In this document: positions 1 through 9,737 of the stretch, piece after piece
Position numbering within the stretch: position 1 is the stretch's first letter
Layout: each line of letters starts with the position of its first letter
DNA from: Fidelibacterota bacterium
GTDB taxonomy: Bacteria; Fidelibacterota; UBA8477; JABMPR01
DNA: 64,000 bases
Reading direction: 5' to 3'
NCBI GenBank assembly: GCA_016844945.1
Contig: JAERTJ010000142.1
Span: 62,001 to 126,000 of the forward strand
The notes under the pieces: generated by a model
What the model saw: the letters and a program-made list of their open reading frames with translations, nothing else
Database searches by the model: none
Told to the model about the DNA's origin: nothing
Position numbers and translations under genes: made by a program

Positions 1-587
1 CTGACACTATCTGGTATCCAACCTCCTGGATCCATCACCAAGCGGTAGGACACATCATAAAGATCGTCCTCAATTTTATTCATGGACCAGGAACCCACAC
101 CATAATCGATATAGACTCCTGATCTCTTATTTACCTTATAGCGTTCAAGCATTGACTCTGGGATTAACTCCCAATCCACACGTGTATCACCCTCTATAGG
201 TCTATACATCTTAAATCCGTATACACGATCTGAAATCAGTGGGATATCAACATACTGGTAACCCACCAATCCAGATTCATCTGATGTGATTAGGTCACAC
301 TCCATACTGCTGGCGCTGGTCAGAAAGCGACCATAGTTGGCTACATCTTCAATGACCTGAGCCAGGATTTCAGGGTCGATGCGAACCGCTTGTGAAACCT
401 TAACAGCTTTTACTGCTACATCGCTAACCGTCTTCTCCGCCACGGAAATACCATCCTCCGTCGTTTCCACAATTGACCAGTTTAACTCATCGTATAAGTT
501 TTCTTTCAAAGCCAGAGGCGATGATTTCAATATAGCAGGCATGGAAAAAGACAGCAGGGCTATCGCCAGGATTGTGTTTCTGGTCAT
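1..587 (-). CDS. START/SRPBCC-like secreted protein, 3'-truncated by window edge
   Basis: Minus-strand reading from ATG at 587 (MTRNTILAIALLSFSMPAILKSSPLALKENLYDELNWSIVETTEDGISVAEKTV...YGFKMYRPIEGDTRVDWELIPE...SWSMNKIEDDLYDVSYRLVMDPGGWIP) stays open to base 1. Signal peptide. ATGA overlap with the stop of the upstream gene. The + strand ORF 379..606 is antisense to it. Confidence 0.7.
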   Translation of the reverse strand, partial: MTRNTILAIALLSFSMPAILKSSPLALKENLYDELNWSIVETTEDGISVAEKTVSDVAVKAVKVSQAVRIDPEILAQVIEDVANYGRFLTSASSMECDLITSDESGLVGYQYVDIPLISDRVYGFKMYRPIEGDTRVDWELIPESMLERYKVNKRSGVYIDYGVGSWSMNKIEDDLYDVSYRLVMDPGGWIPDSV

Positions 588-1144
588 GATAATCTCCGCT
601 CAATAGCAGCATGTAATTTTACCAGCCCTGGAACCGCAATGCCCCAGAATATACCCAGCACGATAAACGTAACTGTCATGTCAGCATTGAACTGGATCGC
701 GCCAAAACGAGAGCCGGCCAGATAGGAAAGGGGACCAAAAATTGCACCTAGCAAAAAGGATAGCAGGGGTCTGGTTTTTATCCAGCCCAGCGAATGGTTT
801 AGTGTTGCAGCAAAGCCACCCCACATAGCCGTAATCCACAATGGGGCTATACCAGGAGCCATGGAGTAACCCCCGGCATAGGTGAGTAAACCAATACTGG
901 CAAAAATACTATCAGCCAGTGTTCCCAGAAGCATTGCTCCACCGATGGTTAGCATTTCGGGTTTTTGCTTGGTCAGAGAAAAATGATCAGCGACCATATA
1001 AAGCGTCATCGCCAATGGTCCCAAAAGGGGATACCCCATTACAATTCCCAGAACGGTTAGCCACCAGGCAGATTGAAACCCCAGGGCGTTGAATCCAATT
1101 TTTACTGTGGCTGTTTTGCTATTCATTTTAAACATCCTTATCAT
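584..1144 (-). CDS. DUF2878-like multi-pass membrane protein
   Basis: Hydrophobic 186 aa ORF with pattern typical of DUF2878 (LGxxMGYPLLGPLAMTLYMVADH...GTLADSIFASIGLLTY). Confidence 0.65.
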   Translation of the reverse strand: MIRMFKMNSKTATVKIGFNALGFQSAWWLTVLGIVMGYPLLGPLAMTLYMVADHFSLTKQKPEMLTIGGAMLLGTLADSIFASIGLLTYAGGYSMAPGIAPLWITAMWGGFAATLNHSLGWIKTRPLLSFLLGAIFGPLSYLAGSRFGAIQFNADMTVTFIVLGIFWGIAVPGLVKLHAAIERRLS

Positions 1145-1212
1145 TTATAACGCTCATTTCGCTCACACCATAATTAAAACGCTCAAAACGCGCATTCCAA
1201 GATATTTTTTCA

Positions 1213-1241
1213 CAAAAAAAGCCCTGGGGATAAGCCAGGGC
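1213..1241 (-). terminator. Rho-independent terminator downstream of lipocalin gene
   Basis: Minus strand reads GCCCTGG-cttatcc-CCAGGGC followed by a T run (TTTTTTT). Confidence 0.7.
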
Positions 1242-1265
1242 CATATTGTTCAATGCTGACGATGA

Positions 1266-1778
1266 TCAATTATGTTTCACATAGATCAACTTAGATGTGT
1301 CAAAGCCCAACGCCTGAGCCTTATCAACCAGCTCTTCCAGCACATATTCATCCATCATTTTTGTACGTGAAAGGATCCAGAGATAGGATGTATCGTCCCC
1401 ACAAACCAAAGCATATTGATAATCCTCATCTAATTCAATTATCCCGTATGATCCATAAAAAGGACCGAAGAATGATACTTTTAAATGTCCAATATTTGGC
1501 TCACCCACAAAAAAAGCTTTACCTTCAGCATCTCTCCACTCTTGATGCATAGCCATATACCCGCGATTTATCACTGACACCCCACCATCCTCGCGAAGAG
1601 CATATTCAGCCGTCACATTATTTAAACCTTTTTCAAACCGATGGTCAAGACGAGCGATTTCGTACCATTTCCCCAGGTAGTTATTCAGTTTAAAATTACT
1701 GACAGGTTTAACTCCCTCAGGTAATTCCACACAACTCATTACAAACAGTGAACAAAGAAGTGCTATAATTTTTTTCAT
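1266..1778 (-). CDS. blc: Lipocalin family lipoprotein
   Basis: Lipobox MSC; lipocalin motif NNYLGKWYEIARLDHRFEKGLNNVTAEY. Confidence 0.85.
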   Translation of the reverse strand: MKKIIALLCSLFVMSCVELPEGVKPVSNFKLNNYLGKWYEIARLDHRFEKGLNNVTAEYALREDGGVSVINRGYMAMHQEWRDAEGKAFFVGEPNIGHLKVSFFGPFYGSYGIIELDEDYQYALVCGDDTSYLWILSRTKMMDEYVLEELVDKAQALGFDTSKLIYVKHN

Positions 1779-1788
1779 GATAACTCCT

Positions 1789-2289
1789 TTATAATTTTTC
1801 TATAATTCTCTTTCCATAGTAAACCTGATCTACTTCAACCCCTTCGAATTCAGCCACTCGAGGTAGTTGCGCCCACATCTCGAATCCATGTTTATCCAGA
1901 AAGGCAATACTCTCCTGGTTCGTTCGTAACAGGATGGCAAACAAGTTCCTTATTCCCAGGACCTTGCATTTATCCTCAGCCTCACCCAGTAGTGCTGTTG
2001 CTACCCCTTGACGATGATGGGTCTGATCCACAAAGTAACTTATCTCAGCAGTCTGACGCAATGCCGCTCGACCCGGCCGATAAGGCGATATATACAGGTA
2101 ACCCAGGATGTGATTGACTTTTTCAGCAACTAGAATTGGATGTTGATACGGATCATGAGATTCAAACCAAGGCAGTCGACTTGCAGGCGTCGCCAGTTCT
2201 GTTGCTGCAATTTTTCGCTGCTTAACGGCTTGATTATAGATGTCAACAAGGGATGGTAAATCTCGCTTCTGGGCAATTCTGATTCTCAT
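1789..2289 (-). CDS. GNAT N-acetyltransferase (phosphinothricin acetyltransferase-like)
   Basis: MRIRIAQKRDLPSLVDIYNQAV...YFVDQTHHRQGVATALLGEAEDKCK. Confidence 0.85.
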   Translation of the reverse strand: MRIRIAQKRDLPSLVDIYNQAVKQRKIAATELATPASRLPWFESHDPYQHPILVAEKVNHILGYLYISPYRPGRAALRQTAEISYFVDQTHHRQGVATALLGEAEDKCKVLGIRNLFAILLRTNQESIAFLDKHGFEMWAQLPRVAEFEGVEVDQVYYGKRIIEKL

Positions 2290-2311
2290 AATAACTACCG
2301 AGTTTAATTAC

Positions 2312-2941
2312 TCAGGGTTGTTTCTTAAAAATATAGGGGCCTGTTACAGCTCCCCAGACCTGTGTATCCGTTGAATCAAAGCCACGATCCCAACTTGTGA
2401 GCATCTCTTTTTCAATACGCACTTCTGATGTGGCATACGCAGCACCCCGCAACTGACTGAGACAACCTTGCCCTTCCGTCCCGCCAATAAACACACCTCC
2501 CAGCGGGGTCAGCTTGATCTCGCAACCCTCTTTTATGCTTATGGAGTCAGGTGTCAGTTGAGTTAAGGCTGGTAATGTTTCCCAGGCACCTGCGAAACGC
2601 AGGGGATTGTCGAGCATGTAAACGGCGCTTTCAAGACCACCCCGTTCATCTCTGGAAAGTCGATAGACACGTTGTCTGTACGGCTTGTCCAGCGCCCAGG
2701 AGGCTGCCTGCTCTACATAAAGGTATATGGCATCTTTCTGATCTTCCCAAATGGGTACCATCTCTAAATGAATGTTATAAAAATTTGAATCCAGGCTGGA
2801 TTGCTCCAAACTATTAAAAGACCCAATCATCCAGGATTTCAACAATTGAAGTTCTTCATCATCAGCGACAGATACTGCTTTGCATCCAGTGACCCACAAA
2901 ACCATTCCCGCAAGGATGACATGTGCTACATGAGTTTTCAT
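2312..2941 (-). CDS. CpcT/CpeT-family (chromophore lyase-like fold) lipoprotein
   Basis: Lipobox VTGC; LLKSWMIGSFNSLEQS...YLYVEQAASWALDKPYRQRVYRL...GCEIKLTPLGGVFIGGTEGQGCLSQLRGAAYATSEV matches the CpcT/CpeT pattern. Confidence 0.75.
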   Translation of the reverse strand: MKTHVAHVILAGMVLWVTGCKAVSVADDEELQLLKSWMIGSFNSLEQSSLDSNFYNIHLEMVPIWEDQKDAIYLYVEQAASWALDKPYRQRVYRLSRDERGGLESAVYMLDNPLRFAGAWETLPALTQLTPDSISIKEGCEIKLTPLGGVFIGGTEGQGCLSQLRGAAYATSEVRIEKEMLTSWDRGFDSTDTQVWGAVTGPYIFKKQP

Positions 2942-2954
2942 TGGCTTTCCTTTT

Positions 2955-3353
2955 TTATCTACTCCATTCTTGATTCTGCAAGACTACTCGATATCCATCC
3001 AGATCTTCAAAAGTCCTTCCATGTACCGACCAGTAAGGATTGTAGGCCTCAACCTCTACGAAGCCCGCCTGGAGCATCATCAGACAGGCTGGATCCCATT
3101 GGGTCTGGTCAGGCATATAAAATATCAGTAATTGATCTGGATGGGGAGCGACAATCGAATCAGCACTTCTGTGCTGTGTAAACTCCAGGTGATATTGATA
3201 TTCCTTATGGCCAAGCATCACACCATTAAAACCGCAATGATCCTCAAACCTACCAAGCTCAACAAAACCCAGTCCCTGTTTATACATATCAACGATAGAT
3301 TTTAGGTCATTCGTCGGGCGTGCAATTCGAACTTTTGTGTCCTGCCTTAACAT
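2955..3353 (-). CDS. VOC (glyoxalase/bleomycin resistance) family protein
   Basis: VRIARPTNDLKSIVDMYKQGLGFVELGRFEDHCGFNGVMLG...; likely ATG start at 3353 rather than the ORF-track TTG at 3365. Confidence 0.8.
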   Translation of the reverse strand: MLRQDTKVRIARPTNDLKSIVDMYKQGLGFVELGRFEDHCGFNGVMLGHKEYQYHLEFTQHRSADSIVAPHPDQLLIFYMPDQTQWDPACLMMLQAGFVEVEAYNPYWSVHGRTFEDLDGYRVVLQNQEWSR

Positions 3354-3361
3354 ATGAAAGA

Positions 3362-4135
3362 TCAAGCCTCATCCAAAACGACTGGCTCGAGAGGTGTGTC
3401 AAGTGCAAGAAGTTTTAGTGTCTCCATAAGTATCCGTTTTTGCTGACCATGGTCATGAGGGTGACCCATGGTCATGCCTCGTTCCAGTTTTGTCAGAGTT
3501 GCACGGGGCGGTAAAACAGTTCGAATTACCCCGGAATGCCAACTGGTGAGGGCGGTTCTGATACCGTCTTTTTCTAACGCCCGAGCCATCAATCCCACGG
3601 ATTGAGAACAAAGCGGTCATGAAGGCACCAATAGAACGGCATCAATCGCTTCTTTTTTTACAATTTCGCGCAACTTTGCCAGGGTCTTGTTGATGACCCG
3701 GTTGACAAAAGGCTGGTAACCCATAAAGCTAACCACTGTATCGCTTAATGCTCCGATCACCCTTTCATCAACCAAAGCCTGCAGGTGTGCTAGGGGTAAT
3801 AAAACCTGCATATCTTCTCTGACAGCTGTTTGATCATAATGATCATGGGCATACTGGAGCTCATCCGGTTGAACCGTCGCGGGAAAGGTACGGATGCTAT
3901 AATCACCCAACAAATTGGCAACATTAAACGGTTTGTCTTTCCCATCCAAATAGGCACCGGCAGATGATACCAGGAGGAGTTTCGATTGCGCAAGATCCAA
4001 CCCCTCACTGGTGATTAATGTTTTATTTCTTACATATCTGTAGAGTTTCCAATCAATACTTTTGGTATCCACAAAATTCTTCAGCCAGCCCTGTTCAAAA
4101 TGAGCGGTCCAGTCTTTGTGTGTGTCTTCTGTCAT
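3362..4135 (-). CDS. GrdB-family (glycine/sarcosine/betaine/D-proline reductase selenoprotein B-like) protein with in-frame UGA read as selenocysteine (Sec173, UPLC motif); 257 aa
   Basis: ORF-track entries 3617..4135 and 3362..3598 are in the same frame, separated only by TGA at 3617-3619. Readthrough gives ...KEAIDAVLLVPS-U-PLCSQSVGLMARALEKDGIRTALTSWHSG... Flanking motifs (LVSSAG, HDHYD, FMGY, APPR-like PPRATL, GHP) fit the GrdB family. Confidence 0.85.
3589..3605 (-). promoter_or_regulatory. Putative bacterial SECIS hairpin for the GrdB-like selenoprotein
   Basis: mRNA UCAAUCC-GUG-GGAUUGA, a perfect 7-bp stem with loop GUG beginning 19 nt after the UGA. Confidence 0.7.
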
Positions 4136-4157
4136 GTCACCCTTTTGATAAATGATT

Positions 4158-5000
4158 TTAGAAGCTCATTAATGTAAATTCATAACCACGTTGTTTGAGT
4201 GTTTCGATCAGGTCATCCAGCCTATTGTATAGCTTGTCAGTGCGATTGGGATGAGTTCCCAGGTGAATCAGCAGAATAAATCCGTTCATCCCGTTTTCAG
4301 AACTGGACTCATAGTCCAGAATTTTATCAAACAAGACCTGACTTCCCATGTAACGGGTTCCCATGTCTGGTGTGGTGTAATCGGCATGAGATCGTGTGCC
4401 TGGAGAATAGTTTATCAGGGTTAGTCCAAACTCCCGGGTCCACTTTGCAATTTTCTCATTGTACCATTCATAAGGGGGCATAAAGAGCGTTGCATCAGGT
4501 TTCCGAATCCCAATTTTAGCCATCTCATCATAGTTGTGCTTAAGATCCACCATAAATTCATCTCGGGAAATCCTGAGGGAGTCGCGATCGTGCCAGGGTG
4601 CATACAACAGGTGTTGATCCGAATGGGCTCCCAGATAGTGACCCTCATCCTTTAAACCCTTGATCAGCTCCGAATTTTCTGTATTTCGATAGAAATCACC
4701 GGTAAAAAAGAAATGAGCTTGAACTTGTTGCTCTTTTAATGTGGCTCGAATTATGGTTCCACCATCATTATAATCATGACCGGTAAACATCAGGTGAATT
4801 CTTGGCAGGGTGAGATCTCCACGCACAATCGCACCGTGACTATATGTCAATTCAGGATGTTCGGGTATCTGCGATTCCGACACTGTTTTGTTCTCTGAGA
4901 AGCACGATAGTAACGTGGCTATTATAAGTGTGACCAATCCGATGATCCGCCTTAGAAACATGATGCTAGTGTTGATCATCTCACGAAGCGCCACTTTCAA
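4158..5000 (-). CDS. Polysaccharide deacetylase (NodB-homology) family lipoprotein
   Basis: HLMFTGHDYNDGGTIIRATLKEQQVQAHFFFTGDFY...EGHYLGAHSDQH...LFMPPYEWYN; lipobox-like LLSC. Confidence 0.8.
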   Translation of the reverse strand: MKVALREMINTSIMFLRRIIGLVTLIIATLLSCFSENKTVSESQIPEHPELTYSHGAIVRGDLTLPRIHLMFTGHDYNDGGTIIRATLKEQQVQAHFFFTGDFYRNTENSELIKGLKDEGHYLGAHSDQHLLYAPWHDRDSLRISRDEFMVDLKHNYDEMAKIGIRKPDATLFMPPYEWYNEKIAKWTREFGLTLINYSPGTRSHADYTTPDMGTRYMGSQVLFDKILDYESSSENGMNGFILLIHLGTHPNRTDKLYNRLDDLIETLKQRGYEFTLMSF

Positions 5001-5551
5001 GCATTCAATAGATCTAGCACCTGGTCGGTGGTCTTCACAACACAGAATTCATCATTGAGACTGGCTAGGTTGATGTCATGCATGGTTTCTGCAGAAAACA
5101 TTTTACCACCTGGACCTTCTCGTTCAAAAGTGGCTGTGGCATCTGATATCAGTGTGACCTCAAATCCCAGGTTGGCAGCCATACGTGTTGATGTTGAAAC
5201 ACAGTGATCTGTTGTTAACCCCACGATAGTCAGGGAAGACAGCTTTTGCTCGTGTAGGTAATCCTCAAGACCGGTTCCGATAAACACACTGTTTACGGTT
5301 TTAGAGAACTCCGGCTCACCTGCCTCTGGCCAGACCTCATCCTTGAAGGCATTTCCAGGTTGATCTGGGTGAAGGGGCGATTTGGGGGAGATGGAACAGT
5401 GCTTTACATGAATCACTGGCAAACCCTTTGACCGCCAGGTGGACAATAATCTGGCAATATTGGATTCTGCATCCGGATTGTTTCTGGATCCCCAGGCAGG
5501 GTTGTCAAAACCTTTTTGAACATCGATAATTAGAAGGGCGGATTTATTCAT
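4997..5551 (-). CDS. Isochorismatase-family cysteine hydrolase
   Basis: MNKSALLIIDVQKGFDNPAWGSRNNP...VGLTTDHCVSTSTRMAANLGFEVTLISDATATF; internal ATG at 5551 preferred. Confidence 0.9.
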   Translation of the reverse strand: MNKSALLIIDVQKGFDNPAWGSRNNPDAESNIARLLSTWRSKGLPVIHVKHCSISPKSPLHPDQPGNAFKDEVWPEAGEPEFSKTVNSVFIGTGLEDYLHEQKLSSLTIVGLTTDHCVSTSTRMAANLGFEVTLISDATATFEREGPGGKMFSAETMHDINLASLNDEFCVVKTTDQVLDLLNA

Positions 5552-5574
5552 GTGATTTCCTTTTCTACTGTGCC

Positions 5575-6087
5575 TTAAGTTGAATACGAACGTGGACCAA
5601 CCAATGAAACAATGAAACCAACCAGAAGTGCTAGAACACAAAACAGGCTACCCTGCCAGGGTGCCATAGCACCTGTGACTGAGGACACCTTAATTGTGGT
5701 CACCAAAATGATGGACCAAAATAAGATTCCAGACATTGGAATTACGTAGTATGACCACCGCTGATCATACGTGGCAAAAGGGAAAATAATTAAACCCACA
5801 AAACTGATTGCTACGGTAACAAAACCAGCTCCAATTATCTTAAACCCTGCTATAACAAGATACTGCAAACCAGACTCAACCTGGGACCATTCAACACCGG
5901 ATGCCTGGGCATGATATCCAAAATATTCTGTTGCGATTAAAAACTTGATACCTGCCCCTGCTGTAATCAGTGTGACGATGGAATACAAGATCACAGCTAT
6001 CCACTTCACTTTACTTGTATTAATCAGTCCATTTTGCAAAATAGTTAATATCGCTTTCTCAATAAATTCAACGCTTGACTCAACCAA
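5575..6087 (-). CDS. Uncharacterised multi-pass membrane protein
   Basis: 170 aa ORF with about 4 hydrophobic segments. Confidence 0.5.
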   Translation of the reverse strand: MVESSVEFIEKAILTILQNGLINTSKVKWIAVILYSIVTLITAGAGIKFLIATEYFGYHAQASGVEWSQVESGLQYLVIAGFKIIGAGFVTVAISFVGLIIFPFATYDQRWSYYVIPMSGILFWSIILVTTIKVSSVTGAMAPWQGSLFCVLALLVGFIVSLVGPRSYST

Positions 6088-6272
6088 CGAGGCTTGTTTT
6101 AGTCCAAATTAAGCTTCTATTTTGTTCCAAATAATTACCCTTTAAGATATGGACATCCGCTTATGAATAAACTGTTTTAAGAGATTGAACATCAATGAAA
6201 GCAGTCCGTTTTTTCTTTCAGCAGGAAGCCCTTATGTGCATCTTTTAGGACCCTTAAAAACAGGATGATATT

Positions 6273-7124
6273 ATGAAACTACTCTCATATGGATTGGATT
6301 ATAACATGGAGCCCCGTTTGGCTTTCTCGCAAAAGGGGCAAATTATTGACGTCATGCGAGCATCTCTTTGGATGAAAGAGGAGCGAGGCGCACAGGATTA
6401 TCTTAACCTTGCATCATCCATGAAGCTGTTATTACAAGACTGGGGACGATCACAGACTCTGCTAAAGCAGCTAGAAGATGTTTTTCAAACTATTGATACT
6501 GCTGGTTTGAGTGTTTTTAATCGTCCTGTGGCGCTACCTGAGAATGATGTTTCCATTTTCGCTCCCATACCTGACCCACCTGGTTTACGCTTGTTCAATG
6601 CTTTTAGAGAAGATCAAAGGTTGGGTTTCCAGTTTGGCAATACGCAGACCCTCCTGGGACATCGACAGACTTTAGCATATAGTGGACTGACAGCTCAAGT
6701 AGAACTTGCTGCCATCATAGGCTCTGACAGAAATAACACTAACCCCGAAATTGCAGGCTATACAATCATCAACAACTGGAATGACACAGCTGAAAGCCTA
6801 GGTCTTGCTGTAGGCCAGGCAACCAGTCTTGGACCCTACCTGATTACGGCTGATGAGATAAACCCACTGAAAATTGGAAACGGTTTCAATATGGATTTTC
6901 AGATCCGAGTTAATGGTGAAATCGACAAAGAGGACCGTTTTAAGACCATGAAATACAGTTTCCAGGAAATGATTCAACACGCATCTAAAACCAACATCCT
7001 CGCTGGTGATCTCTTTTGCTCAGGGAGTCCAGTCCAGATCAACAAAAGTCCCGTGGTTAAGCCAGGAGACATCTTGGAAATAGAGGTTCAAGGACTAGGG
7101 GTGCTAACAACCCCTATTGAATAG
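6273..7124 (+). CDS. Fumarylacetoacetate hydrolase (FAH)-family protein
   Basis: AELAAIIGSDRNNTNPEIAGYTIINNWNDT...CSGSPVQINKSPVVKPGDILEIEVQGLGVLTTPI. Confidence 0.75.
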   Translation: MKLLSYGLDYNMEPRLAFSQKGQIIDVMRASLWMKEERGAQDYLNLASSMKLLLQDWGRSQTLLKQLEDVFQTIDTAGLSVFNRPVALPENDVSIFAPIPDPPGLRLFNAFREDQRLGFQFGNTQTLLGHRQTLAYSGLTAQVELAAIIGSDRNNTNPEIAGYTIINNWNDTAESLGLAVGQATSLGPYLITADEINPLKIGNGFNMDFQIRVNGEIDKEDRFKTMKYSFQEMIQHASKTNILAGDLFCSGSPVQINKSPVVKPGDILEIEVQGLGVLTTPIE

Positions 7125-7127
7125 GAT

Positions 7128-7538
7128 ATGTCTGAATTCAATATTTCAGAGAATGAAGTTGAACTCAAAGCCATACGCTCTGGCGGACCAGGTGGTCAGA
7201 ATGTCAACAAGGTTGCTACGGCTATCCAATTGCGGTTTGATAGTCAACAGTCCAGCCTCCCAGATTATATCAAAGTTAGGATACTCAGGTTAAATGATCA
7301 GCGTATCAATAGCGATGGCATCATTACCATTACTGCCCGTCAGTTTCGAAACCAGGAAGCCAATCGTCTGGCAGCACTTGAACGGCTAAACAAAATCATT
7401 CAAAAAGCCGGCATTCAACCAAAAAAACGAAAAGCAACCCGTCCTACCCGGGCATCTGTCCAGAAGCGTTTAGATGCCAAAACAAAGCGTAGTCGAGTCA
7501 AGCAACTTCGAACACGGATCACGCCAGATGACGATTAA
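7128..7538 (+). CDS. arfB: Alternative ribosome-rescue factor / peptidyl-tRNA hydrolase ArfB (YaeJ)
   Basis: GGQ motif SGGPGGQNVNKVATAIQLRFD and basic C-terminal tail. Confidence 0.9.
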   Translation: MSEFNISENEVELKAIRSGGPGGQNVNKVATAIQLRFDSQQSSLPDYIKVRILRLNDQRINSDGIITITARQFRNQEANRLAALERLNKIIQKAGIQPKKRKATRPTRASVQKRLDAKTKRSRVKQLRTRITPDDD

Positions 7539-7554
7539 CGACCAGGGAGCCAAT

Positions 7555-9504
7555 ATGACAAACCAAATATTATGGACACCTTCATTGTCTCAGGTTCAAC
7601 AAACCAGGATATCTACATTCCGATATGCGATAAACGAGAAGTATGGGATACAGCTGGAATCATATGCTGATCTCTATCAGTGGTCACTGGATCACGCTGC
7701 TGATTTTTGGTCTGAAATCTGGAGCCTGGGAGAAATCATCTCGAGCGAAGAAGCAACGCGCGTTGTTGATGATATCAGTAAGATGCCAGGTGCTAAATGG
7801 TTCGAAGGAGCTCGACTCAATTATGCTGAAAACCTGCTTCGATATCGTGATGCTCGGATTGCCATCCATTTTCGTGGTGAAGACAAAATTGAGAAGTCAT
7901 TAAGCTATACTCAATTGCATGAACAGGTCGCTCGGGCAGCTCACGCGATGAAAGCAGTTGGTGTGGGTGTAGGTGATCGAGTCGCCGGGTTTATACCCAA
8001 CACCCCTGAGACTATTGTGGCCATGCTAGCCGCCTCAAGCCTGGGAGCCATTTGGTCATCATCATCTCCAGACTTTGGTATTAAGGGTGTTCTGGATCGC
8101 TTTTCCCAGATTGAACCCACAATCATTTTTGCTGCTGATGGGTATTTCTATAGTGGCAAGCAATTCGATTCGTTGGGCAAGTTGGGAGACATCCTCAAGG
8201 ATTTACCGACTGTTAAAAAGGTCGTTGTCATCAGCTATACCCAGAAACCTGATCTCTCTGAATTGCCCAATAGTTGTCACTGGGATGATTTTCTAAATAA
8301 TGATGCTACGGAGGTCAGTTTTTCACAACTCCCATTCGACCACCCCCTTTATATCATGTATTCATCAGGCACAACCGGTCTACCGAAATCCATTGTTCAT
8401 TCTGCAGGTGGGACACTGATCCAGCATATGAAAGAGCTGATGCTCCATTGCGACCTTAAACGGGAAGATACAATTTTCTATTTTACAACCTGTGGTTGGA
8501 TGATGTGGAACTGGCTGGTCAGCAGTCTGTCTGTTGGCGCCACACTTGTACTCTATGATGGAAACCCGTTTTACCCCACTCCTGACACACTCTGGAAGAT
8601 GGCTGACGATCTGGACATATCAGTCTTTGGTACCAGTGCCAAATACCTGGATGCTCTTGAAGCAAGTGGTACTCGACCAGGAAGCAGTTTTGAGTTAATC
8701 AATCTACGGGCTGTGCTTTCAACAGGATCACCTCTGTCCGAGGAAAGCTTTGATTTTGTCTACAGGGACATCAAAGAAGATGTTCTCCTGGCTTCCATTT
8801 CTGGTGGTACAGATATCGTCTCCTGTTTTGTGTTGGGCAATCCTGCGTTGCCGGTCTATAGAGGTGAACTTCAATGCAGAGGTCTGGGTATGCGTGTAGA
8901 AGCCTTTAATGATAAGGGCACAGGTGTTTTAAATGAAAGTGGTGAGTTGGTTTGTACCCAGGCTTTTCCTTCCATGCCTGTTTACTTCTGGAATGACAGA
9001 GATGGTCAAAAGTACCATCATGCCTATTTTGATGAATACCCCAACATCTGGCGACATGGGGATTACATCGAAATCAATAACCATGGGGGCGTCAGGATAT
9101 ACGGCCGCTCGGATGCAACCCTGAATCCTGGAGGTGTCAGGATTGGTACCGCAGAAATTTATGCTGTTGTGGAAAATGTAACAGGGATTGATGACAGTCT
9201 GGTTGTGGGTCAGACCTGGCAGGATGATGAGCGTGTAATCCTGTTTGTAAAGCTCCAGGAGGGAGTAATACTTGATAATGCTCTCATCTCCAAACTAAAG
9301 AAAGTTATTCGACAAAGTTGTAGTCCCAGGCATGTACCTGCACTTATCCTGGAAACCAGCGACATTCCTTACACCATAAATGGTAAAAAGGTTGAGATTG
9401 CTGTTAAGAAAATTATTCAAGGCCGGGATGTTCAAAATCGGTCTGCTCTGGCAAACCCGGAGTCATTGGAGTTGTATAAGAGTATCGAGGCTTTGGGAGG
9501 GTGA
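7555..9504 (+). CDS. Acetoacetate--CoA ligase (acetoacetyl-CoA synthetase)
   Basis: AMP-binding motif MYSSGTTGLPKSIVHSAGG; IYGRSDATLNPGGVRIGTAEIY; ADFWSEIW N-terminus. ATG at 7555 with GGGAG upstream preferred over the ORF-track start 7474. Confidence 0.9.
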   Translation: MTNQILWTPSLSQVQQTRISTFRYAINEKYGIQLESYADLYQWSLDHAADFWSEIWSLGEIISSEEATRVVDDISKMPGAKWFEGARLNYAENLLRYRDARIAIHFRGEDKIEKSLSYTQLHEQVARAAHAMKAVGVGVGDRVAGFIPNTPETIVAMLAASSLGAIWSSSSPDFGIKGVLDRFSQIEPTIIFAADGYFYSGKQFDSLGKLGDILKDLPTVKKVVVISYTQKPDLSELPNSCHWDDFLNNDATEVSFSQLPFDHPLYIMYSSGTTGLPKSIVHSAGGTLIQHMKELMLHCDLKREDTIFYFTTCGWMMWNWLVSSLSVGATLVLYDGNPFYPTPDTLWKMADDLDISVFGTSAKYLDALEASGTRPGSSFELINLRAVLSTGSPLSEESFDFVYRDIKEDVLLASISGGTDIVSCFVLGNPALPVYRGELQCRGLGMRVEAFNDKGTGVLNESGELVCTQAFPSMPVYFWNDRDGQKYHHAYFDEYPNIWRHGDYIEINNHGGVRIYGRSDATLNPGGVRIGTAEIYAVVENVTGIDDSLVVGQTWQDDERVILFVKLQEGVILDNALISKLKKVIRQSCSPRHVPALILETSDIPYTINGKKVEIAVKKIIQGRDVQNRSALANPESLELYKSIEALGG

Positions 9505-9737
9505 GGGTTTTTTGGGTATAGGGTTATAGGGGTATAAGGGGGTGAAAAAAATTTCATCTTGCTGAGCCTGTCCGCCGTAGCACGCCACTTGCGGAAGGCG
9601 GGGTTCTCAAAGCATAATTGATCCTTTTAACAATTTATATTTATAGGAGTTAGTAAATCACTCTACTCGAAATTACGCTCTATCAGGGCTTCGCCAACGC
9701 TGGCTGCAAGGCATGACGAGGTATCTCATTTGTGCCC

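Noticed and set aside
379-606. ORF 75 aa on the + strand and many other small ORFs antisense to long genes (for example 2551..2817, 42418..43017, 59099..59560)
   Set aside because: Antisense to strongly supported genes, no recognisable domains, no ribosome-binding context.
3362-3598. Separate small gene (ORF track 78 aa)
   Set aside because: It is the in-frame C-terminal part of the GrdB-like protein after the UGA; its first residue is a GTG (Val), not a convincing start.
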